Below are positions 1-9,021 of a stretch of 64,000 nucleotides of DNA, one piece after another. The stretch spans positions 113,889-177,888 of the forward strand of contig JALSHV010000015.1 in the NCBI GenBank assembly GCA_026981975.1, given 5' to 3'. Numbering within the stretch: the stretch's first letter is position 1; every line of letters starts with the position of its first letter. Under the pieces are notes generated by a model. It had not been told where the DNA came from. It ran no database searches and saw nothing but the letters and a program-made list of their open reading frames with translations. Made by a program: the position numbers and the translations under genes. Origin of the DNA: Aquificaceae bacterium. GTDB taxonomy: Bacteria > Aquificota > Aquificia > Aquificales > Aquificaceae.

Positions 1-927
1 ACAAATCTCATATCCAAATCCTCAGCTGGCAAACGCTTAGGTCAGGAGCTTCCTCTTTTTGAAAACAGCTGCCTTGCCAATTTCAAACTTACCAGTGAAC
101 CCGAAGAGGATTTTGACATCGCCTTCTTATGCCTTCCTCACGAAATCTCCCTTAATCTCGTTCCCCAGCTTCTGGATAAAGGTAAGAAGGTTATAGATCT
201 TTCCGGTGCTTATAGAATAAAAGATCCTTCCGTATATCCTTACTTCTACGGATTTAATCACGGTTTTCCCAATCTTTTAGAAAAGGCGGTTTACGGACTT
301 CCTGAACTTTTCCGAAGGAAAATTAAAAACACATCTTTAGTTGCAAATCCCGGTTGTTATCCGACGGCATCTCTTTTGGCAATTTATCCTCTTTTAAAAG
401 AACACCTTGATACGGAAAGTATAATAATACACGCTCTATCAGGCGTCTCCGGAGCAGGAAGAAAAACCAGCAGACATTTCCACTTTCCAGAGATAGCAGA
501 GAACTTATTCCCTTACGCAGTGGAAGCTCACAGGCATGTGCCTGAAATAGAAAGCATATTAGAGAATATCTTATCTAAAAGAATAAAAATAAGGTTTACC
601 CCTACTGTGATACCAGTTTCAAGAGGTATGTTGGTTACTGTTTATGTAAAACTAAGGGAAATAGACCTAATGGAGCTTTTCTTTCAAACCTATAAGGAAG
701 AACCCTTTGTAAGGGTTATCCAAACACCTCCCCAAACCCGCTGGGTATTAGGAACAAATTACTGTTTTATATACCCTTACTATGATAGAAGAACATCTAC
801 AGCTGTTATTTTCTCGGCTATAGATAATCTCGGTAAGGGAGCTTCCCTCCAAGCGGTTCAAAATATGAATCTAATAATAGGTTTAGATGAAAGGGAAGGA
901 TTACCCATCAGTGGTATATTTCCTTAA
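1..927 (+). CDS. argC: N-acetyl-gamma-glutamyl-phosphate reductase (5' truncated by window edge)
   Basis: Frame 1 is open from base 1 (TNLISKSSAGKRLGQELPLFE...VANPGCYPTASLLAIYPLL), with the conserved ANPGCYPT active-site motif and SGVSGAGRK. The listed ORF at 376 is only its 3' part. Confidence 0.95.
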   Translation, partial: TNLISKSSAGKRLGQELPLFENSCLANFKLTSEPEEDFDIAFLCLPHEISLNLVPQLLDKGKKVIDLSGAYRIKDPSVYPYFYGFNHGFPNLLEKAVYGLPELFRRKIKNTSLVANPGCYPTASLLAIYPLLKEHLDTESIIIHALSGVSGAGRKTSRHFHFPEIAENLFPYAVEAHRHVPEIESILENILSKRIKIRFTPTVIPVSRGMLVTVYVKLREIDLMELFFQTYKEEPFVRVIQTPPQTRWVLGTNYCFIYPYYDRRTSTAVIFSAIDNLGKGASLQAVQNMNLIIGLDEREGLPISGIFP

Positions 928-932
928 AAGTT

Positions 933-2216
933 ATGTTTGTTGAAATACTTCCACCACAGGTAAGGAGTAGAATAGCTGCGGGAGAAGTGATATCTTCTCC
1001 TTCGGATATTGTAAAAGAACTTGTGGAGAATTCCTTAGACGCTAAAGCTACAAGAATTGAGATTGAAATATCAAAAGGAGGTAAAAGACTTATAGTTGTT
1101 CGGGATAACGGGGAAGGAATTCACCCAGAGGATATAGATAAAGTTTTCCTTGAAGGAGCAACCAGCAAGATAAGAAGTGAAGAAGATCTTCTTAAACTCA
1201 CCACCTACGGTTTTAGAGGAGAAGCACTTCATTCAATTGCCAGTGTGAGCAGAATGAAAATAAAATCCCGTTACTTTCAACAAAAAGAAGGTTGGCAAGT
1301 AGAAGTAGAAGCAGGTTTGCTGAAGCAGAAGGAAAAAACAGGTATGCCGGTGGGAACAGAGGTGGAAGTAAGGGATCTTTTTTTCAATCTTCCCGTAAGG
1401 AGAAAATTTCTTCGCAGAGAAGATACGGAAAGAAACAAAATAAGAGATCTTATTAAAGAATACGCTCTTGTAAGCAGTGCTGTGGAGTTTAAACTAATCT
1501 CAAATGGTAAAGAGATCCTATTCTTCCCCGCCTCGGAAAAAGAAGAAAGGATAAAGCAAATTCTCGGAGAAAACTTTGAAGTTTACGAAAGAAAAGATAA
1601 CACCGTATGGATAAAGATTTACATACGCAGGAATATACCTCAAGGACGCGTATACATCTTCGTTAACTCAAGACCCGTAAAAAACAGAAATCTTAAAGAG
1701 TTTCTAAGAAAAGTAGTAGGTTTCAAAACAGCTGTCGCTTTGTTCATAGAAGTTCCACCCTTTGCAGTGGACTTCAATATTCACCCTAAAAAAAGAGAAG
1801 TCAAATTTATAAACGAGAGAAAACTTTTATCTCTCCTAAGAGAAACTTTAAAGGGAAAAAAAGACCCCTTCGTTACAAACTATCTGTTGACTGTTCCCAA
1901 AGCCTACAGATTTACCTTAAAAGTGTTGGGGCAAATAAGTGAGACTATCTTGGTAGTTCAATACGGAGATTACATCTATTTCTTTGATCAACATCTTCTC
2001 TCCGAAAGGATAAACTACGAAAAGGGAAAGATGTCAGCAGATAAAGCTTGCAAGATTTCTTTAAAATCTGGTGTAGAACTTTCCCCGGACGCAATTAGGG
2101 AGATGATTAAAGAGTGGGAATCTCTTGAAAATCCCCACGTGTGTCCTCATGGAAGACCGATCTATTACAGGATAGCCTTAAGCGAAGTATACAACAAATT
2201 GGGTAGAAGTTTTTAA
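933..2216 (+). CDS. mutL: DNA mismatch repair protein MutL (compact, with C-terminal endonuclease-type motifs)
   Basis: GHKL ATPase motifs (VKELVENSLDA, DNGEGI, TYGFRGEAL); C-terminal DQHLLSERINYE, ACK and CPHGRP motifs. Confidence 0.95.
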   Translation: MFVEILPPQVRSRIAAGEVISSPSDIVKELVENSLDAKATRIEIEISKGGKRLIVVRDNGEGIHPEDIDKVFLEGATSKIRSEEDLLKLTTYGFRGEALHSIASVSRMKIKSRYFQQKEGWQVEVEAGLLKQKEKTGMPVGTEVEVRDLFFNLPVRRKFLRREDTERNKIRDLIKEYALVSSAVEFKLISNGKEILFFPASEKEERIKQILGENFEVYERKDNTVWIKIYIRRNIPQGRVYIFVNSRPVKNRNLKEFLRKVVGFKTAVALFIEVPPFAVDFNIHPKKREVKFINERKLLSLLRETLKGKKDPFVTNYLLTVPKAYRFTLKVLGQISETILVVQYGDYIYFFDQHLLSERINYEKGKMSADKACKISLKSGVELSPDAIREMIKEWESLENPHVCPHGRPIYYRIALSEVYNKLGRSF

Positions 2217-2416
2217 AATTTTAATTTTAATATATATGAATGATTTTAAATTAGACACCGTTATTAATTTATAAGCAGGTATTAGGCGGGTTTTTATTCA
2301 ATTTAATTAAATTTAAATACAGCTATGTTAATGGTTTTTACAACTGTTTTTGAAGAAACAAATTTCATAGCCGATATAAATTCTAAGGCTTTTTTCAGGG
2401 AAATTTTTTCAAGGAG

Positions 2417-2878
2417 GTGTCTGTTATGATTTCAAGAAGGGATCTGTTGAAAACTGCTTCCGCAGGAGCTTTAGCTTTACTTATGGCTCCTGCTCTAATA
2501 GGAAGCTCTTTTTCAAGGGATATGACCTTAGAAGAAGCTCTTAAAGAACATCTTGGAGCTACCCTTTCCGATCTTACACAAAGCGATAAGGTTCGTATAA
2601 AAGCTCCCACAATTGCAGAATCAGGTGCTAATGTTCCTGTTCAGATCAGTGCTGATGTTCCCGTAGAAGAAGTGGAAGCTTTGTATATTTTTGCCGATGC
2701 TAACTTTAATCCTTGGGTTACAACTGTAGAGCTTTCACCTATGAATGGAGAAGTTTTCTTTGCCACTCGTATTAAGCTGGCTAAGACTTCTGTTGTAAGA
2801 GCGATTATTAAAATGAAAGACGGCACACTGCTGGCAACTTCCAAGGAAATCAAAGTCACCGTCGGCGGTTGCGGTTAA
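2417..2878 (+). CDS. soxY: Sulfur carrier protein SoxY
   Basis: Tat-type leader SRRDLLKTASAGALAL and C-terminal GGCG swinging-arm motif; followed by soxZ. The ORF track opens at an earlier ATG; the true start may be a few codons downstream. Confidence 0.95.
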   Translation: MSVMISRRDLLKTASAGALALLMAPALIGSSFSRDMTLEEALKEHLGATLSDLTQSDKVRIKAPTIAESGANVPVQISADVPVEEVEALYIFADANFNPWVTTVELSPMNGEVFFATRIKLAKTSVVRAIIKMKDGTLLATSKEIKVTVGGCG

Positions 2879-2899
2879 TAAACTGAAGGGAGGCATACA

Positions 2900-3229
2900 A
2901 TGGCAAGAATAGGAAGAGCTATTGTAAGAGTTCCTAAGAAAATTAAAAAAGGTGATGTTTTTAAAGTCCAAATGGTAATAACCCACCCTATGGAGACAGG
3001 GCGCCGTAAAGACAGGCATGGTAAAACCATACCCGCTCACTATATAACAAAAGTAGAGTTTTTCTTTAACGATAAGAAAGTTACAACCCTACATACTGGA
3101 CCCGCAATAAGTAAAAATCCGTATTTTGCTGTAATGATGAAAGCCACAGAATCGGGTAAGCTTACAATCAAATACGAGGACAACAAAGGAGGCAAGTGGG
3201 AAAAAAGTGTGCCTGTAAAAGTCTCCTAA
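2900..3229 (+). CDS. soxZ: Sulfur carrier accessory protein SoxZ
   Basis: About 109 aa, SoxZ-like (THPMETGRRKD...IPAHYITKVEFFFNDKKV), between soxY and soxA. Confidence 0.93.
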   Translation: MARIGRAIVRVPKKIKKGDVFKVQMVITHPMETGRRKDRHGKTIPAHYITKVEFFFNDKKVTTLHTGPAISKNPYFAVMMKATESGKLTIKYEDNKGGKWEKSVPVKVS

Positions 3230-3241
3230 AGGAGGGGAGAT

Positions 3242-4072
3242 ATGAAAGAAAAAAAATACCTTGTGGGTATCATTGCGGGTGGATCATTTCTCGTAGCCGC
3301 AGTTACCGCTCAGGAGCAAACTCCGAGTCATCTACAAGAACTTTTAGAACTGGGTATGCACCCGGGGCATGCCTACGTTGACGAAGGAAGGGAATTGTTT
3401 AATACAATGAAAGGACCAAACGGTAAAACGTGCGCTTCTTGCCACGGAGAAGACGGTAGTAAAAATCTTGAAGGTGCTTATGCCAGAATGCCCAGATATT
3501 ATACCGACATTGGAAAAGTTGCGGACCTTGATTTGCGAATTCTCAGCTGTATGACACAGTATATGGGATTTGACCCCAAGGATAAGAAATTCCGCAAAGA
3601 ATTTGATAAATGGAGTGGAAAATACAGAGTTCCTCTGGCAACCTTTGTAGCTTCACTCAGTAACGGAATGGAAATAAACGTTCAGATAGACGATCCTCAA
3701 GAAGAGGAAATGTATAAAAAAGGTGAGAAGTTATGGTTTATGAGAGTGGGAGCAAGAGATTTTTCCTGTGGTATATGTCATTCTGTCTTGGCAGGTAAGA
3801 GAATTAGACTTCAGGGACTTCCCGATCCTGTAAAAGCAAAAGTATACACTCATTGGCCTGCGTATAGATTCGGTAACGATAGAATGTGGACAATGGAAGA
3901 TAGAGTGAGAAGTTGCTTCAGAGCTTATTTTCTCTTTGAGAAAAAGTGGAATGAAAAGAGCGATTGGGTGAAGAAACCCCCTCCTTATTCAGATTGGGTA
4001 ATAGCTTTAGAACTTTACATGAAACACGCCGCAAATGGCGGAGTTATAGAAGTTCCCGGTTTACTCAGATAA
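3242..4072 (+). CDS. soxA: L-cysteine S-thiosulfotransferase, cytochrome c SoxA (two CxxCH motifs)
   Basis: CASCH and CGICH heme motifs, signal peptide, sox operon position. Confidence 0.93.
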   Translation: MKEKKYLVGIIAGGSFLVAAVTAQEQTPSHLQELLELGMHPGHAYVDEGRELFNTMKGPNGKTCASCHGEDGSKNLEGAYARMPRYYTDIGKVADLDLRILSCMTQYMGFDPKDKKFRKEFDKWSGKYRVPLATFVASLSNGMEINVQIDDPQEEEMYKKGEKLWFMRVGARDFSCGICHSVLAGKRIRLQGLPDPVKAKVYTHWPAYRFGNDRMWTMEDRVRSCFRAYFLFEKKWNEKSDWVKKPPPYSDWVIALELYMKHAANGGVIEVPGLLR

Positions 4073-4085
4073 GGGAGGTCTTGTC

Positions 4086-4694
4086 ATGAAAAAAACGGTT
4101 ATTTACGGAGCTTCTTTTACTGCATTTATTTTAATAGCCTGTCAGCCTACAGCTCAAAAAGCTGCAGTTTCAGAAAAAAAAGAAGAGGAAAAGAAAATAC
4201 AGGTAAAGAAAGAGAAAAAGAAAAACTTAGCAGAAAGATTTAAAATAGCTCTTGCCAATCAAGATAAATGGCAAAAAGCCTGTTCTAATCCAGATCAGAT
4301 AGTTCCAAAGGGAATAGACGTTGAAACTTTTCGTAAGGAAATGATGGCTACTGTAAAATTTCCTGAGGGAGGTGTTATTGGAAAAGATATTAAAAGAGGA
4401 GAAAAGCTTTTTGGAGATCCAGATAAAGGAGGAAGAAGTAGAAGAGGTAACTGTTACGCTTGTCACTGCGGTGATCCCAGAATCTTAGCCTGCGGTAATA
4501 TAGGACCCTCTTTAAGAGGGTATGCAAAGAGAGGAATAGATCCTAAGGATACCTACATAAGGATATACAACTCTTGGGCTATTGTTCCCTGCTCCGTTAT
4601 GCCCAGACTTGGATACCACGGTGTTCTCACCCCTGAAGAAATAGCAGATATAGTTGCCTATATGCATGATCCCGAATCACCCCTCAACAAATAG
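4086..4694 (+). CDS. soxX: Cytochrome c SoxX, putative lipoprotein
   Basis: Single CYACH heme motif, LIAC lipobox-like N-terminus, C-terminal PRLGYHGVLTPEEIADIVAYMHDPESP; downstream of soxA. Confidence 0.9.
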   Translation: MKKTVIYGASFTAFILIACQPTAQKAAVSEKKEEEKKIQVKKEKKKNLAERFKIALANQDKWQKACSNPDQIVPKGIDVETFRKEMMATVKFPEGGVIGKDIKRGEKLFGDPDKGGRSRRGNCYACHCGDPRILACGNIGPSLRGYAKRGIDPKDTYIRIYNSWAIVPCSVMPRLGYHGVLTPEEIADIVAYMHDPESPLNK

Positions 4695-4705
4695 GAGGTA
4701 TTCTT

Positions 4706-6460
4706 ATGCACTTGACCCGCAGGGACTTCTTAGAATTGGCAATTGTTACTGGAGCGTATTTAACCGCAAATCCCGTTACAGCCTTAGCCAAAATGGACTA
4801 CGAAGACATAATGAGATTTAAACCCTTAGGTAACGTTACTTTAATCTTTACAACCGACATACACGCTCATCTTGAACCCTTGTATTTTGCAGAACCTATA
4901 AACCTTGTAGCACCTAAGAAGCTTAAAGGGAAACCCGGCTATATTACGGGTAAAGATTTCCTCAGATACTACCGTATAAAACCGGGAAGTCTTGAAGCTT
5001 ATTTTACAAGTTGTGTAGATTTTCCAAAACTGGCGCTTAAGTTTGGAAAAATGGGTGGCGCGGAGTATATAACAACCATTGTAAAGACGGTTATAGAAGA
5101 AAGAGGAAGGGACAAGGTGCTTGTAATGGACGGAGGAGACACATGGACAACTACCGCTATAGGAACTTTTACAGAAGGTAAATCCGTTGTGGATTGGATG
5201 GTATACACTGGTTACGATCTGTTTGTAGCTCACTGGGATTATACTTTCGGAAAGGAGATCTTTCTCCAGAGAATAAAAGAACTGGAAAAAGGAGGCTGTG
5301 AATTCATAACCCATAACGTAGTAGATGAGCTGTGGGGTGATTTAGTTTTCAAACCTTACACCATAAAAGAAGTAGGTGGAGCGAAACTGGGTATTATAGG
5401 CAGTTCTTTCCCCTTTACACCCCTTGCAAATCCCAGACAGTTTGTTGAAGGTTGGAGCTTTGGAATAAGGGAAGATCAACTTCAGGAATTTGTTAATGAA
5501 CTTAGGGAAAAACACAAGGTAGATGCGGTTGTATTCCTCACCCATAACGGTCTGCCTTTAGATCTTAAAATAGCGGAAGTTGTAAAGGGAATAGATGTGA
5601 TAATCTCTGGACACACTCACGATGTTACACCGCGAGCTGTAAAGGTAGGTAAAACACTGGTTTTAATCGCAGGCTCTCACGGTAAGTTTGTAGGTAGGAT
5701 AGATTTACACGTTGATAAAGGGGGAATAAAGGATTACAGATTTAAGCTTTATCCCGTAGCTTCCAATCTTATTCCTCCTGATAAAGGTGCTCGTAAGATA
5801 GTAGAGCGTTATAGAAGAGAAGTTGCTAAAAAATACAGACTTGATGATGAACTCGCTACTGCTGAAGTTATGCTTTATAAGAGGGATACTTTCTTTAGCA
5901 CGTGGGATTGGCTTGTTGGAGAAGCTATAAACGATTACTACGGTGGGGACCTTGACGTTGTTACTTCCCCGGGTTACAGATGGGGAACAACTGTCCTGCC
6001 GGGACAGAAAATTACAAGAAATCACGTTTACGACTACACAGCTATAACTTATCCAGAAGTTTACGTTCTAAAAAGAAAAGGCAAGGATCTCCTAACTGTA
6101 TGGGAAGATGTAGCGGACAACGTGTTCAATCCAGATCCCTTCTACCAACAAGGGGGAGACATGTCAAGACTATGGAATGTAGAATACGAAATAGAAATTA
6201 ACGGACCTCAGTATAACAGGATAAGAAAGGTTTTAATAGGCGGTAAACCTCTTCAAGAAAACAAGGAGTATCTTATAGCCGTTTACGGGGGTCCGCCGCC
6301 TCCTGAGGAGGCTATACTTCCAGATTACAAACCTGTTCCTGTTTATGATATCCTTATTGAGTATCTTAAGAAAAGAAAAAGTGTGAGAGTAAGGACAAAA
6401 CCCAACGTGAAAGTGCTTGATGCTACTTACAAAACTTATGAGGAGTGTTACGGGGGCTGA
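4706..6460 (+). CDS. soxB: Thiosulfohydrolase SoxB
   Basis: Tat leader TRRDFLELA; 5'-nucleotidase-like metallophosphoesterase motifs (TTDIHAHLEP, MDGGDTW, SGHTHD). Confidence 0.95.
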   Translation: MHLTRRDFLELAIVTGAYLTANPVTALAKMDYEDIMRFKPLGNVTLIFTTDIHAHLEPLYFAEPINLVAPKKLKGKPGYITGKDFLRYYRIKPGSLEAYFTSCVDFPKLALKFGKMGGAEYITTIVKTVIEERGRDKVLVMDGGDTWTTTAIGTFTEGKSVVDWMVYTGYDLFVAHWDYTFGKEIFLQRIKELEKGGCEFITHNVVDELWGDLVFKPYTIKEVGGAKLGIIGSSFPFTPLANPRQFVEGWSFGIREDQLQEFVNELREKHKVDAVVFLTHNGLPLDLKIAEVVKGIDVIISGHTHDVTPRAVKVGKTLVLIAGSHGKFVGRIDLHVDKGGIKDYRFKLYPVASNLIPPDKGARKIVERYRREVAKKYRLDDELATAEVMLYKRDTFFSTWDWLVGEAINDYYGGDLDVVTSPGYRWGTTVLPGQKITRNHVYDYTAITYPEVYVLKRKGKDLLTVWEDVADNVFNPDPFYQQGGDMSRLWNVEYEIEINGPQYNRIRKVLIGGKPLQENKEYLIAVYGGPPPPEEAILPDYKPVPVYDILIEYLKKRKSVRVRTKPNVKVLDATYKTYEECYGG

Positions 6461-6466
6461 ATTTTT

Positions 6467-6958
6467 ATGAAGGTTATTCTCATAATGATGGGAGGTGTCC
6501 TGGCGGTTTTCGCTTTTGTATTTTACGTTAAGAACTATCTCCTTACCCCAGAAAGACTTCTTTTTCATACAGTTGAAGTAAAAAGCAAAAATCATACTCA
6601 GGTGGTTAAAACCCTTGTAAGAGAACTCAATAAAGCAGGACTTAAAGTAATTAAAGTCTTGCCTATGTCCAGAGTATTAAAAGCAAGAGGGGTTAAGGAT
6701 TTTCCTTCATATACCACAATTTTAGCCTGTGATATTCCGCTAAAAAAACAGATTCTTTTGAGTATTCCCTTTATGAGTGTTTTAATACCGTGTAGTATAG
6801 CTGTTTACGAACAAGGGGGAAAAATACACATAACCGCTATGAGAGATTATCTCATACTTAGAGATTTCGCCGAGGAACTTCCCGATGCCCATGCTCAGGA
6901 GATAATGAACACTTACGGAAAACTCAGAGCGGTTATAGAAAGGGTAGCTCAGAAATGA
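6467..6958 (+). CDS. DUF302-like protein with N-terminal TM segment
   Basis: N-terminal hydrophobic anchor; DUF302-like core pattern; immediately downstream of soxB. Confidence 0.6.
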   Translation: MKVILIMMGGVLAVFAFVFYVKNYLLTPERLLFHTVEVKSKNHTQVVKTLVRELNKAGLKVIKVLPMSRVLKARGVKDFPSYTTILACDIPLKKQILLSIPFMSVLIPCSIAVYEQGGKIHITAMRDYLILRDFAEELPDAHAQEIMNTYGKLRAVIERVAQK

Positions 6959-7404
6959 AAACCATACTGATAGTAATTGCTATTTTATGTTCTTTTACTT
7001 TGGCTCAGGAAGAAAAAAAACACCCTCTTAGATACGAAAAAACTATACAAGGAGTCGATTTTGAAGATGTCAAAATACTTTTCAGATCAGCTCTTGAAGG
7101 TTTGAATATGAACGTTTTAGGAGTTGTTGATATTTCCACAGAAAAACCGCGTTTTTCTTATTTCTTAGTGTGTAATTTATCCTATGCGGAAAAAATCTTC
7201 AGAGAATTTCCTCAACTGGGAGTTATGTCTCCCTGTAGAGTTTATCTTTACGAAAAAGAGGACGGTTCAGTGGTTGTCGGTTTTGTAAACGTAGAAACCC
7301 TTCTCAAACTTTTCGGTGAAAAACTATCTCCAGAGGCGCGTAAAGTTTTCAGGAGAGCGGACAGTGATATTAAAACTGCTATAAGGGAAGTGGAGGGTAA
7401 ATGA
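6955..7404 (+). CDS. Exported DUF302-like protein
   Basis: Signal peptide (LIVIAILCSFTLAQE), pattern similar to the preceding ORF (CxL...P..GVMSPCRVYLYEKEDG); 4-bp overlap with it. Confidence 0.6.
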   Translation: MKTILIVIAILCSFTLAQEEKKHPLRYEKTIQGVDFEDVKILFRSALEGLNMNVLGVVDISTEKPRFSYFLVCNLSYAEKIFREFPQLGVMSPCRVYLYEKEDGSVVVGFVNVETLLKLFGEKLSPEARKVFRRADSDIKTAIREVEGK

Positions 7405-8375
7405 TGTTGATCTTATACTTTCTTTTAAGCTTTGTGTTTATCAGCACAGCAGTTGAGTATCCAAAACATGTAAGGAATACTCTTGAAAAAATAGCTTCTG
7501 ATGTTTACGGTGTTTTCGGAGTTTACGAACAGATAAGTTATAAAAACAGAGGTTTTATATCCAACGCTTACTTTATCACCACAGAGGAAGGAGTGGTTGT
7601 GGTTGATACCCTCAGCACTTATAAATTGGGAAAAGAGCTTATAGAAACCATACGCACTGTTACGGATAAACCTATTAAATTCGTAATTGTAACCCATTAT
7701 CATACAGATCACTTTTACGGAGTGTCCGCTTTTAAGGAAGTAGGAGCTACAATTATAGCTCATGAATGGTCATACGATTACATCTCCGAACCCTCAAGCT
7801 GGAATTTCTTCAAAGCGCGTCAAAAGATTCTGCGGGAACATCTTGATGGAACTGAAATGATAGGTCCACAGATAACTTTTAAAGATGAACTTAATCTGAA
7901 TTTAGGTAAAAAGATCTTTGAGGTAAAACACTTGTGTCGTGGACATACACCGGGTGATATTATTGTTTGGCTTCCGCAGAAGCAAATTCTTTTCAGCGGA
8001 GATCTTGTTTTTGACGGTAGAATTCCCTTTCTCGGATCAGGCAATTCCAAAAGTTGGCTTTCTTGTTTGGAGAAAATTCTTGAGCTTAAACCCCGCTTAC
8101 TTCTACCAGGACACGGAGAACCTGTAATGGGAGAAGAAAACATAAGAAAAACGGTAAACCGCACTTACAAATACATAACGGATCTCAGAGAAGCCATAAG
8201 GAATATGATAGAAGAAGGAAAAGATATAGACTATGTAAGGGAAAATATAAACGATGCATTGATAGAGAAGGATCCCTCTTACACCCAGATACCTGTGTTC
8301 TTTGACGTTAATCCTGTAAACGCGTATTACGTTTACTTTGAAATAGAAAACGAGCTTATAGAAGAAGGTCTGTAA
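7401..8375 (+). CDS. Metallo-beta-lactamase-fold hydrolase, SoxH-like
   Basis: HYHTDH motif, signal peptide, GDLVFDGR and LLPGHGEP; overlaps the upstream gene of the sox cluster. Confidence 0.85.
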   Translation: MMLILYFLLSFVFISTAVEYPKHVRNTLEKIASDVYGVFGVYEQISYKNRGFISNAYFITTEEGVVVVDTLSTYKLGKELIETIRTVTDKPIKFVIVTHYHTDHFYGVSAFKEVGATIIAHEWSYDYISEPSSWNFFKARQKILREHLDGTEMIGPQITFKDELNLNLGKKIFEVKHLCRGHTPGDIIVWLPQKQILFSGDLVFDGRIPFLGSGNSKSWLSCLEKILELKPRLLLPGHGEPVMGEENIRKTVNRTYKYITDLREAIRNMIEEGKDIDYVRENINDALIEKDPSYTQIPVFFDVNPVNAYYVYFEIENELIEEGL

Positions 8376-9021
8376 AAAGATATATCTCTTTACCGTTGTT
8401 TACCTGTCCAGCAGGTATATCTCCACCAGTAATGAGAGTTTCAAGGATTTTTCTCTTCTTATCCCCGAAAGCCAAGAAAGCTATTACCGCGGAGCGGTTT
8501 ATAAAGTTAAGAGTCATACTAATTCTTAAAAGCCCATCGGGAGACTCCGATATGCACGCGTTATCTCCACATGTTCTACATTCAGATTTGGGAAACAAAG
8601 AGGCGGTATGACCGTCTTCCCCTATACCCAGAAGGATAAAGTCAAGTCTTCCTATTTTAGAAAGTTCCCTGTTGAATTCACTACAAGCTTGTTCTGGTGG
8701 TAGTTCCGTTTTGATCCTGTAAATACGGGCTTTTTCCCCTAAGGAATTTCTAATCATACGGTAATTACTTCTTGGATCCTCGGAAGGAACGTATCTCTCA
8801 TCAGAGGGTAGGAAATAACTCTTCTCCCAATAGGGAAAGTGATCTTTCATAATTTCGTAGAGTCCTTTGGGGCTACTACCTCCCGCAAGTCCAGCTGTAA
8901 AAAACCCTTTATTTCCTATTTCCCGACAGGCTACGTCCATTATAAAACGATGGAGTTTTTCAAAAAGAGCGAAACTATCCTTAACGGAGACTATCCTGTA
9001 TTTGTTCAAACAAGAACCCAT
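8356..9021 (-). CDS. pgl: 6-phosphogluconolactonase
   Basis: GGSSPKGLYE, SDERYVP, LLGIGEDGHTASLFP motifs. Start moved to ATG (MGSCLNKYR) overlapping the zwf stop. Confidence 0.93.
   Translation of the reverse strand: MGSCLNKYRIVSVKDSFALFEKLHRFIMDVACREIGNKGFFTAGLAGGSSPKGLYEIMKDHFPYWEKSYFLPSDERYVPSEDPRSNYRMIRNSLGEKARIYRIKTELPPEQACSEFNRELSKIGRLDFILLGIGEDGHTASLFPKSECRTCGDNACISESPDGLLRISMTLNFINRSAVIAFLAFGDKKRKILETLITGGDIPAGQVNNGKEIYLFTDLLL

Noticed and set aside
4841-5314. 157-aa minus-strand ORF inside soxB
   Set aside because: Antisense shadow ORF of a conserved gene; composition not protein-like.
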